Assembly (NCBI GenBank): GCA_014529385.2 | Contig: CM043958.1 | Span: 124,756,817-124,820,816, forward strand | Source of the DNA: Adiantum capillus-veneris | Taxonomy: Eukaryota > Streptophyta > Polypodiopsida > Polypodiales > Pteridaceae | DNA: 64,000 nucleotides | Reading direction: 5' to 3' | Made by a program: the position numbers and the translations under genes | The notes under the pieces: model-generated | Told to the model about the DNA's origin: nothing | What the model saw: the letters and a program-made list of their open reading frames with translations, nothing else | Databases searched by the model: none | Part shown: positions 1 to 11,139 of the stretch, one piece after another | Numbering within the stretch: position 1 is the first letter of the stretch | Layout: every line of letters begins with the position of its first letter

Positions 1-1449
1 CTAATTGCCTCTCTTCATCTAGCCTTTCCAGGATATATAATCGCTCCACTAAGGGGTTACCATCCCAACATTCTTGAGAAGCTACTCGAAGACTAGGAAT
101 GACAAAATCCCATGGCATAACTGCTTCTTTGCCATACACCATCTTAAACGGTGTGCAATTAATAGCAACTTTATACGCAGTACGATAAGCCCATAAAGCT
201 GATGTAAGCTTTAGGTCCCAATCAGTGCGATGAGCCTCAACTGTCTTTGTCAAAATGGAGATGAGAGTTTTGTTTGTACTCTCAGCTTGGCCATTTGCTT
301 GGGATAATAGGGTGTAGACTTGTGGTGAGATATCATGAAATTTGATGTGAGTTCTTTTATTACTTCATTTATAAAATGAGTTCCATTGTCACTCACAAGT
401 TCAAAGGGGCATCCAAAACGTGTGATAATGTTCTCAAAGAGGAACTTAGCTGTTGTTTTTGCATCCGCCTTTTGTGTTGCTTTTGCTTCAGCCCATTTGG
501 TTACATAGTCGGTAGCCACAATGATATATTGTGATTGCGTGTTACGTGCAACCGGACTAATCGGTCCTACAAAGTCTAAGCCCCACTTTTCAAATGGTTG
601 GGTTACCTTGATGGGATGTAGAGGCATCCTATCACTTCTTTGTGGCTTCTTGAAGTGTTGGCATTCATCACATCCCTTTGCAAAAAGTGATGCATCCTTA
701 AACAGAGTGAGCCACCAATAGCCTGACTGTAAGATCTTTCGGGCAGTCAACTTTCCTGAAAAGTGACCACCAGCTACGCCCATGTGTGCCTCTTGTAGAA
801 TATATAAATACTCATCCTCGCGGGCACAGCGTCTAAGAACATCATCTTTTCCTCTCTTATAGAGAGTTCCCGCCAGTAAGAAATAGGGTTCGCATTCCTT
901 GATTAATTTTCGAGCTATATCTTTTCGCAGCTCTTTGGGTGGAAAACCATTAACTAAGAAGTTAACAATCTTTTCACTCCATTCAGGCATTGTCTCAACA
1001 ATGAACAAAGGAGTATCAGGCAATTCATCATCAACCCCCGTAGGAGCTTCGCCATTAGGGATAAGAGATAAATGATCCGCCATGACATGTTTCCTCGCAG
1101 GCCTCACAACAACGGTGAAGTCAAACTCAAGAAGAATTAACAACCATCGTGTAATTCGATCTGTGGAACACGGCTTGTTTACCAAATATAGCAATGCTTG
1201 ATGATCAACATAAAACACAAACTTGGTAGCAAGAAGGTAATAGCGAAATTTCTTTACTGCGTAAATCATAGCTAGACCTTCGCGCTCTGTAGTAGTGTAG
1301 TTCATCTCGGCATCATTTGATTGGCGACTTGCAAAGCTAATAGGGTAGTCCAATTTATGTTCTCCTAGTTGAGTTAGAACACACCCAATAGCAAAGTTTG
1401 ATGCATCAATATGCACATGAAAAGGTACATTCCAATCAGGTGTTCGCAA
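1..1449 (-). pseudogene. E1 pol: RNase H and integrase, 3' end off window
   Basis: The RNase H part starts near 1400 with an HVHIDAS motif, followed by SRQSND and a YTTTEREGLAMIYA segment. The integrase follows: an HHCC zinc module near 800-650 (HMGVAGGH, then CDEC), the first catalytic Asp in GLDFVGPI near 560 and a second in VSDNGTHF near 390. A frameshift near 295, just after PYYPK, moves the remaining integrase into another frame that continues to position 1. An in-frame TAA at about 1534 separates this part from the reverse transcriptase. Inactive copy; domain call firm. Confidence 0.85.
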
Positions 1450-1533
1450 GATTGGAGCACTTGTTAAGGCCTTCTTTAATAACTCATAAGATTGATGACA
1501 TTCTTCCGTCCAGTGAAACTCGATAAGAAGCTT

Positions 1534-2568
1534 TTACAATGGACACGCTATCTCGGCAAAGTTTAAAATAAACCTTCGATAATAACCAACATGGCCCATA
1601 AATATTTGAACTCCTTTATAGTTAGTAGGTGGTGGCAAATCGGCAATGGCTTTAATCTTACTCTCATTTGTGGATATCCCGTTCTTGGACACTATATGCC
1701 CTAGAATGACTCCATGCTTAACCCAAAATTGGCATTTGAAAGGGTTCAATGAGATGCGATAAAATCTACACCTTTCAAATATTTTTCGTAGATATAACAA
1801 ATGCTTCTCCCAAGAAGAATAAACACAAAGGTCGTCTAGGAAAGCTTCACAAAACTCCCTTATAAATTCTTTAAACGCAGTGTTTCTTAATCGTTGGAAT
1901 GTAGCAGGGGCATTCGTTAAGCCAAAAGCCATAACACGAAATGCAAACACTCCAAACTCTGTGATAAAAGCCGTTTTAGCTTGGTCCTCTAATGCAATTG
2001 TGATTTGATTGTAACCAGAGTACCCATCTAAAAAGCTATAAGCTTCCTTGCCCGCAACTCTTTCAAGCACATGTTCTGAATATGGCAAGGGATAATGATC
2101 TCTCCTAGTGGCTGCATTAACTTTCTTGAGGTCCACGCACACTCTTAGTTTCCCATTCTTTTTTGGCACAATTACTATTGGAGAAACCCATTCTGAGTGC
2201 TCAATAGGGTATATGAATCCACATTGGATAAGTTTTTCAATCTCCTCTTGTACAATTTTGGCGTACTTAGGATTCATTGGATAGGGTCGTTGTTGGACGG
2301 GTTTAGCAGTGTTGATCATGGGAATTGTATGTTGCACCACAGAAGGTGGAACGCCCTTCATGTCATGATATGTCCAAGCAAAGATATCCTTGTATTCCTT
2401 GAGGAGCTCCTTAAGTACAGCCTCTTCAGTTTCGGTACGGTCTTGAGCAATAAAGACTGGTTTAAACTCCTCACCTGGTTCTGCTAATTCTATCTCTTTA
2501 ACTACCGCTGGACCATCATAAACTCCACTACTTCCATTGGTAGGTATTCGTTGGGCTTTGGCATACAC
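1534..2568 (-). pseudogene. E1 pol: reverse transcriptase
   Basis: Ty3/gypsy reverse transcriptase with the usual block order: WVSPIVIVPKKNGKLRVCVD near 2190-2130, SFLDGYSGYNQI near 2040, [15 protein letters not shown] near 1930-1890, the catalytic box as FLDD (AFLDDLCVYS) near 1830, and LGHIVSKNGIS near 1700. It ends at an in-frame TAA (1534) and is separated from the upstream part by an in-frame TGA (2575), yet all three pieces are in one frame, so nonsense mutations rather than frameshifts broke this stretch of pol. Confidence 0.88.
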
Positions 2569-2574
2569 AACCTT

Positions 2575-5500
2575 TCACTCCCCCGTGGTATAAGATTTAA
2601 AATGTTCAGGAGCTGTATGTAAGTCAGCAGGCTCTTGTCCTGACGGAGACCTTTCTTTTAGTTCTGCCTCCTTTTGTTGTTGTGCTAACTCTCTGTTTTG
2701 ACGTCTTCTTATAGTTCGACTCAATTTCGGCTCTGTAACCTCCAATTGAGCGAGGTCAATGGGTCGCGGGCTGCGCCACATGACACTCTGGAGATGTTCA
2801 GCCCAATTGTCTACTAGCTTTCGATGAGAATCACATGCCCCTAGATAGCTAAGCCATTCTGCATTAGATCTTTCCTTGTTTATCCTAGCTCTCACATTTT
2901 CTCGATATTGTCGTCTCTTATATGACCTTTGTTTCTTGTTAAGGTTTTGATTTTGGTAAATGTTTGAACTCGACTCGCCTGATAGGTCTTCGCTTGTACC
3001 TTCTTCACTCTCATATAAATTACCATAGATGGTCGTACTAGGCCTTGAGTGTTCAGTTTCTATACTTGGTTCACTCGATGTTTCTTCAAGTTCTGAATCC
3101 ATTTCTCCCTGAGATTCCGTTTCTGATGTGTATTGGCCTGAAGCCTTTGAGGAATCATCAGTTTCACTCTCAGGTAGGTGTGCCTCTTTCTTATCATCGG
3201 ATGTTACATGCGCTACACCTAACATGTTTACTGGTGCAATGTGTGGTATCTCTTCCCCATCTGGTGTTACCCAGGTTGTTCCTCTAGCTCCCCATGTATC
3301 TATACTTGCCGCTAGGTGCACCCAATCGACATTGTCTGACTCAGCCATTCCGGGTAGGATATCCATATAAGGAGAGTTCTCCCCAATATCCGTGTCTTCG
3401 TTACATGTGTAACAATATTGTAATGGAGCTGAGTGAATTGTTGTGTCTGATCGATTATCAATGATGAATTTATTTCCTAGAGGATGCGTTCGACCACTTA
3501 AAAGATCAACTCGAATGACAGAGTCTTGGAACTGTAAGTAGACGTGGTTTTTGGACCAGTCATGCACCATTTTTGCTTCCCTCATGAATGGACGCCCTAA
3601 GATCATCTCAAATGACATAGGATGCTTGGAAAAATCCATAACAATGAAAGTCTACCTTACCTTGTGTCCCAAGACCTTGATACTGAGATCCTTTAGCATT
3701 CCAATAGGCGTAACAATAGATCCATTAGCCATTTTTACCACTACGCTTGTGGCTTCAAGGTGAGGTCTCCCCATAGACTCCCAACAACTCTTTGTCACCA
3801 TGCTGACTCCCGCACCACCGTCAAGGACCCCCTTTACAGTTAATCCTTTAGTAGTGATTGGTAGAGTAGCATTAGATTCATCACCTTCAAAGTATTGCCC
3901 CAACTTGTTAACGGGTACTTCAATTACAGATTCATGTCCCACTAGGTCAGATGGTGGTGCTAAATGTTCCTCATCATTCATTACCGAGTCAGGTTTGTTC
4001 ATATGTGCAAACTGTGGTAATCTGGCCTGTAATTCTCCATTGAGGAAGGCTCGAAGAGCTGAGACTAGCTTGGGGTCTTTATATAGTTTGGACATGATGG
4101 TGGTTCTAACTTCTGAAGACATGAAATCCATCAATTTGAAAACATTTAATGGCATCTTGTGGGACGTAGGACCCTGACAAGAGAATGGTGAAGATGGAAT
4201 CTCCACTTCCTCAAGGGGGTCGGGCATTCCCTCACCAAACATTCTCTCTAGTAGGAAAGGTGTGTGTCCACTTTGAGATGTCCTACCCTCACTCTCTTCC
4301 CGAATGATACTGGGTATAGCTAACGGCCTGTAGTTCTTGTGAGGTTGAACTTGTGTGGGAAACACTGTGTCCGACATCTGGATATGTTTGGGTTCAGGTT
4401 CTAATGTTCGTTGAGTTTCTTCCACCAAACCCCTCAGTTGTTGGACTCGTTCAATTTCCACTATTGGGTTTGGATAGGTTCCAATCTTTCTCTTGCAATC
4501 CTCATTTTTTGTCTCTCGTGGCTTATCTTGGGGGTTCGCAACTGGGTGGTTTAACTTTGAATACTCTGTTGGTGTTCGTCGTAATTCCCTCTCGTGATCC
4601 TCCTCACTGGCTTTTTCCTTTGTAGTAACAGTTTTGGTCTCCGTGGTCTCTATCGAATCTGAGTCATCCTCAGGGTCATTCATATACACGGGATCCTCTC
4701 CTGTCCCTATGTTAGTCTTTGAACTAGGTTTTGAGCTATAGGCATTAAGGGATTTCTTTCTTCGTGTTTTCTTCTTTCTCGCTCGGCCAATGGATGCAGC
4801 ATCTCTCTCTTCGAGGATGTAATTTTGATTTTGGAGCATCGATCGTGTGAGTGCATTCACTGGCGCTATGTTTATAGTTGGTGGTGTCCCATCAAAAATC
4901 TCTTTTAAGATCAATGGTGTGATTTTTGGTGCGTTTGGATTTTTAGGACACTGTGCGATCAAATGATCTATGCCACAATGATTACAAGTGAGTATTGGCA
5001 TTGCCAATTCACTCCCTTGACTTGTTTGCATTAGTGCAGCATTCTTTTGCATTCTAATGGGGCACTCAGCTACTCGATGTGGTCCACCACATTCGTAGCA
5101 CTGAAGAGGTGGTCTCCTGGCAAAACTATTAATGTTTTGGCCTCTTGCTACTAGCGCAGTAGCTTGATATACCGGTTTGATTTGTCCCCAATGGTCTTCC
5201 ATATAGTACATGGGACACTCCTCAAGCATGTCGACTCCATAGGTGATACTAGAGTTTATGTCCTCTTCGCAATCTACATAAGTACTAGATGACTCGCAAC
5301 CTATTTGGTTCATAGGTGTAACTCTTGGATGAGGGGGTTGCGGTCCTAGCATTGGAGGTGGCAACGGTGTGGTTTGGACCACATTTTGGGTTCTAGGGAC
5401 CATGTGCTGTAATGGCAACTGTTGCTCCATGGGTGGGGTAGGCATCAATGCAGGAACTCGAGGTGAGTCTGTCCAAGCTATAGGCGGTCTATTTTCCATG

Positions 5501-5868
5501 ATGCGTTTAAGCATTAGGCAATCCTTCGCTTGATGGCCATACCTACCACACGCGTTACAAGTCCCGTTAAACTTTACTCTGAAAGTAGAGCATTCACTTG
5601 TAGTATGTGGGCCCAAGTAAATTGAGCACCATTGTTGCTCCCTTCTTGGATACATATGAGTGTTTTGTGGAGCACGATTACCCCTAAGGCTTTCTTGGAT
5701 AGCCTTGGTGAGATCTGCCAAAGTCATCTTAGATATTGTTTGCTCTTTCACGATTGGCTTTATCTTCATTGGCTCATGCCCTGACGCTTGCGAGCTACTA
5801 GACTTCGGCTCGGCGGACACTCTTTCTCCTGCAATCATTAAATTATCCTCCAATTGGATTGCATTCAT
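2575..5868 (-). pseudogene. E1 gag C-terminus (three zinc knuckles), retropepsin and linker
   Basis: From the 5868 side: a nucleocapsid-like part with three zinc-knuckle-type motifs (CNACGRYGHQAKDC near 5550, CYECGGPHRVAEC near 5090, CNHCGIDHLIAQC near 4970), a charged low-complexity linker, then a retropepsin with LDGGAGVSM near 3820 where DTG/DSG would be usual, and ILGRPFMR near 3600. An in-frame TAG at 3652 falls inside the protease domain. After it comes an acidic, Ser/Glu-rich linker to the reverse transcriptase ending at an in-frame TGA (2575). Three knuckles is more than the one or two usual for gypsy gag. Confidence 0.8.
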
Positions 5869-6047
5869 GGTGGCTGCTTCCCAAGTAGTGATACCTCTAA
5901 TGACTAGGCCATTATAAATACTTTCTGTCGTAGTCCCCTAATGAATCTATCGAGCAATTGGTTGTTGTTGAATCGCTCGTTTGGATTGCATCGAGAATTC
6001 AAATTCTTTAGGCGACTAATGAAGTCTCTCATGGATTCACCTTCTTC

Positions 6048-7926
6048 TCATTGGGCTTTCTGGAGCTGAGAGGCTACACCCCAAAGTACTCCCTCTCGTA
6101 TGTATTCTTTTAAGAACAGTCTCCTAAGAGTAGAGTAGATCGTTTTCTCTTCTACTCTTAAGGTTCTATACCAATCTCCATCCTTTCCGCTTAGAGTCAA
6201 ACTCAAAGCCTTACACTTATGTAGCTCATTGTGCTCTTCCAAGGAATCGCACACATGTTCAAAGACTTCCATATGCTTTCTAGCATCTCCATCTCCACTA
6301 AATTTCTGTGTGAGCTTAGCTACTTGAACTGCCTTGCTCCTAGGCTCTCTATCAGGTGCACTACGCATGTTTTCCGCAATAGAGCGACCGATAGTTTGAG
6401 CAAATCTCCTATTTGAGCAGGTATAATGGGTGTATGTGCTCCCGGAACCACATGTGAGATGGGAGTTGGCCTTGGCCTTGGCCTACGCGCGGCTCTTGGG
6501 TCCCATATTTCGTATGGTGGTGTACCAGACGGTGGTCCAAAGTTTACATGCATGGCCCTAGGCATGGGGGTGCCTGATATGGCATGTTATTATTAAATGG
6601 CATGACTCCACTTGTATAAGAGCTTGGATAATGCCATTGTGGATTGTAAGCTCTTGGAATAATCGAAGGTGTAGGAGCTACATGAGGCTGAGGTACGACA
6701 CGTGCACACGATTGATACATACATGTAGGTATAGTTGGGGGCACTGGGCTACTAGGCATCCGCGCAGTGTTAACAAATGAACTCCATGGTGTACTTCTTG
6801 TCACGCTCACCACTGGGATATGCATGGTAGCCGTAGTATCATTAAGAGAAAGATGAGCTAGATCTGGGAAGGTAAAGCTGCCACTTGTGGGCTTAGATTG
6901 TACTGAGGCTCCTAGCGAAACAACATATGGAGGATCAATGGGGCTCACTGAGGGAGTCTCCATTTGTGATAGGGTTGGTTGGGTGGCCTTTCCCGTATCC
7001 AAGAATCTCATTAGGCATGTTGAAGGCATGTTGATCCCTGTGTTTTGTCTTTCTAACTCGACAATCCTATGGAGGACATCACAGACTTTCTGTTGTTGCT
7101 CATCTATGCTAGTAGCACCCGATGTGGATTGTAAAACATCTAACCAACCCACATGATAGGTGTGTCTTGTGTACCGATCAGTTAAAGCTTCTGCTTGTAG
7201 GTCATACTCCCAATTTTCGTTTAGGAATATCCCATCTAGGCCTGGCGTGCTGGACGTTTCCCTCGAAGTGGAAGCATTATTGCTCCCCATCGCTTGCCCC
7301 TCCGTGACTGCTACCTTGGGAGCACTCGGTTGCTCAGCTGGCATGATTGTTGTCATAGGAGCCTTTACTTTCAGGGCTCTACTTTGTTCTAGCCTTCGTA
7401 GGTTCTCAATTTCCCTCTCCCTTGTTGCTTGCATATAGCGTTTGATCTCTTGCACTTCGGCAAGACTCCTACCATCGAGTAGTAGAACCTCAAAGAGAGA
7501 TAGTCCTAAAGGATCAGGAGGTGCAGTGGATGGAACATTCACATGCACACTCTCAAGAAGCATAGGGTCTATTTTAGGCATGAATGACGAATTTACTTCC
7601 CCACTCCCTTCATTTATTTCATTAACCGCATGTTCGGAGTGAGTAGCTCTACTAAGGGCCTCTTTTAAGCGGCTAAACACGCTGGACCCGGGCCGTGGGC
7701 CCATGGCATGCATGTCTTGACTTGAACTATCAGGGTTTGGTGTAGGATACCCCTCCATGACTTCGTAGTCAGAGGAAGAATCACTAGACGCGATATGAGG
7801 ATCTTGGTTCGCGATACCTTGAGTCCCGGCCGAAGGTCCAGAACCTAGGGTGGAGGAATAATGGGTGCCCGCGTAAATGGAGGCACTACCAATATGCTCA
7901 TGCTCTAACACTCGTCCAGAGCTCAT
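6048..7926 (-). pseudogene. E1 gag N-terminus and core, frameshifted
   Basis: A 460-residue N-terminal stretch (7926-6544), rich in Ser, Pro and Thr, is followed in shifted frames by a retrotransposon-gag core at 6368-6048 with KLTQKFSGDGDARKHMEVFEHV and GKDGDWYRTL. This core is the particle-forming domain. The 7926 and 5868 pieces are in one frame while the middle is not, so a pair of compensating indels is likely. The start at 7926 is the first Met after the leader. A short direct duplication of 'catgctctaacactcgtccaga' type lies at the start codon (around 7896-7945). Confidence 0.72.
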
Positions 7927-8992
7927 GCTCTAACACTCGTCCAGAGCGTAGGTTCATATGACTTGGATCCCCTAGAAGTGTCAGTGAGTGCCCGTGAAGG
8001 CTGCTCACCTAGTATTTTTTTGTGTTTTGCAACCCAAGTCTTTTCTTTTTCTTTTTTTCTTTTTTTCTGGTCCTTTTTTTTGACTCAGCTATAGAATAGA
8101 ACGTATGATAGCTCAAAACGAGCGTCTCAGTCAGAGGGACGTGTCGTGCTTTACAGCCCTCCGTTTGGTCACTTTATGCCCTCGAAATCCCTAAAACCAT
8201 CAATTTCTAGTAGGGAACTAGGCCCAAATTAGAAAGTCTAAGGGTGCAAGTGGGAAGAGAAGGGAGGAGAGTGGAGGACTTGCCCCACATGCTCTCATTC
8301 CCTCTTGAGGGGGTAGGGTATATATATAAGTATAGTATATATCATAAGACTGAGGACTGAGGCCTGGGCTTGGGCTTGGGCTCCCGATCCCGATCAAAAT
8401 TTTAGTGTAGCCCCCCAGTCACTCACGCTTAAATATTTTCGGTTTTTTTTTTTTTTTTTGAGGCGACGATCGCGCGTGGTTTAGGTGACCCTTTCTTGGC
8501 CACACACACTGTCAACACCTACCTAACCTCTTTGTCAATAGCTCACAGACAGCTCACTACCTTATCTACTTACTAACAGTGCTGCTAACCACTAGCTAAT
8601 CTACTAACTAATCTGTTAACCACTCTGCTAACTGCTTACTGACAGTGGGCTAACTGTCCACCTACTTCCTCTCTCACTACCTTACTGTGCAAAGACTGTG
8701 TGCACGCAAACCTTGACAGAAAACTGTGTACAGACTGTGTGCAAACAGAAATTGCTAACTGCCTTCCTACTTATTCATTCACTGCGAACAAGCTAACGAC
8801 TACTAATTGTGCAAAGACTATGTGCAAACAGAAAACACAACATTATGCAGAAATCACAGAACTTGTAGACAATACAGAAATTAACAACTTGCAGAAAAAT
8901 AACTCATTCCTCTTCCTCTTCCTCTTCTTTCCTACTACAAACAACTCATAGGAGAAGCACAAAGTGCCTCTTGGGCTTAGTGCAGGGAGATT
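7927..8992 (-). other. E1 untranslated leader
   Basis: About 1.07 kb between the PBS and the first gag Met. I see no convincing coding sequence. It holds a T-rich patch (8040-8080), a T run at about 8443-8459, and a degenerate stretch of short CTAACT-type repeats at 8515-8800. Confidence 0.6.
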
Positions 8993-9009
8993 CCCCGGCA
9001 GCGGCGCCA
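8993..9009 (-). other. E1 primer-binding site, tRNA-Asp type
   Basis: The plus-strand sequence CCCCGGCAGCGGCGCCA matches the 3' end of plant tRNA-Asp at 16 of 17 positions, as recalled. It lies four bases from the LTR end at 9014, as expected for a minus-strand element. Confidence 0.85.
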
Positions 9010-9013
9010 AAAA

Positions 9014-9790
<777 letters not shown>

Positions 9791-9857
9791 AGAGACAAGG
9801 GTACTTAAAACAAAAACATCCATTAATAATTGAAAGTTCCATTTTATTGCACTTGCA

Positions 9858-10907
9858 TTACATAGGCAAGAAGCGTTCATCTTCTGGAAGGCGCGGTTTT
9901 AGGAGTAGATGTGTTTCCTTCAGTGGCAAAAGAAGATTCACCACGTTCCCTAGCTGCTGTGTCATTTCCTCGTCATCCTCCTCTGTGATGAGTCCAATCT
10001 TCTTCCAACAAGAGAAAGCGAATTGTCCCTTCTTGTTCAAGCTGAGTAAGGTCCGCATATTGAGTTCCGTACGGCAATGATAGAGGCGATACACATTGAC
10101 TGTTGCCTTTAGAGCCTCCCTATGTTGGGAAATATGACGTAGCTAAATAGATATTTGAGTACATTACTTAATGAAGAGAGATAGATTTCACACACAAGAG
10201 ATTATAGAGTAGAGAGAGAGAGAGAGTACATACGATATACGTGGTTCACCCAATGTGAGCTACGTCCATGAGAAAGCACTCACTCAATGGCTTTAGTACT
10301 TCAAAACAAGAAGTAGTTTACAAAGTGATTATACCCTTAATGGAGCTCCCACCTTGCTTCACTCTCACCACCTCACACTCACCTTGTTGCATCAACTTCA
10401 CACTATGAAATGTGTGTAGAAATGGCCTCCTTTTATAGGCCAAAAGGGTTGCCCTCTCTCATGAGAGGCAGTCATGTGTAGCCACCTTTGTGTAGATAAG
10501 TCCAAATCGGACCCTCCAATCTGCCCATGTGTGGCCGCCCTTGAGAAGACAAGTCCGCTTTTGAATTCGGCCACCGGCTAACCAGCCTACCAACTGGTCG
10601 ATTTCCAACCACTTTCAGGCCGCTGTCTGGCCATAATATTTCGACGAAAAGGAATATTCTGGCGAGTGATTTTCCTTCACGCATGATGGCTTCTCCTCAT
10701 AATGGGGCCTTACAAATGTGCATTTTTACCACACAAAATTACAAGGGGTAAATCAAGCTCCATACTTAACACCCTAAACCAGTCGGCTCCATACAACGCC
10801 TCTCCAATGGGATTGGCTTCCATGGCATCCCACGTAGACTTGATTTTATTCTCAATATCATCGGACATCGTGAAAAGTAATAGAGGTGTGCTACGGAAGC
10901 TACTGGA
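9858..10907 (-). pseudogene. Unrecognised protein-coding exon split by a solo LTR
   Basis: Two coding segments on the minus strand flank the solo LTR: an upstream part (about 10907-10772) with LLLFTMSDDIENKIK and NPIGEALYGADWF, and a downstream part (10117-9858) with TVNVYRLYHC, ITEEDDEEMTQQLGN and a C-terminal PEDERFLPM. With the LTR and one CCCTA copy ignored, the frame passes from one to the other in register. An in-frame stop lies just upstream of about 10910 and AG acceptors lie nearby, so this looks like a terminal exon. An AATAAA-like signal follows the stop (minus strand near 9848). I do not recognise the family. It lies about 230 bp downstream of the MULE gene on the same strand and could be a neighbour or a transposon-borne gene. 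Confidence 0.6.
10123..10771. mobile_element. Solo LTR with CCCTA target duplication
   Basis: Begins TGTTGGGAAA and ends CTTAACA (TGTT/AACA termini) and is flanked by identical 5-bp direct repeats CCCTA at 10118-10122 and 10772-10776. Inside are a GA tract (10214-10227) and no coding sequence. It has no PBS, PPT or second copy in the window, so it is the product of LTR-LTR recombination. It interrupts the coding exon at 9858-10907. Confidence 0.9.
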
Positions 10908-11139
10908 CACTTTCACAAAAATAATTCAAGCAATGGTAGTTTATAGCCATTGTGCAAATATTATATTACTTTATTCATGACTTGACAAATAAACAACCAT
11001 TTTCCAAATTTGAAAAAAACTTCAAATCAGTCTACCAAAATGTGGCTATCATAAGATAAAATTAGAAACTAGTAGAGTTATCCATTTTGTGAAGCATACA
11101 AACAAAAAGTGAGAAACGACAAATGCTATGCATCCATGC

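Noticed and set aside
9858-10907. Naming the split exon as an mTERF-type protein
   Set aside because: A weak resemblance of the first segment to mTERF repeats was considered, but no repeat periodicity is visible, so the family is left open.
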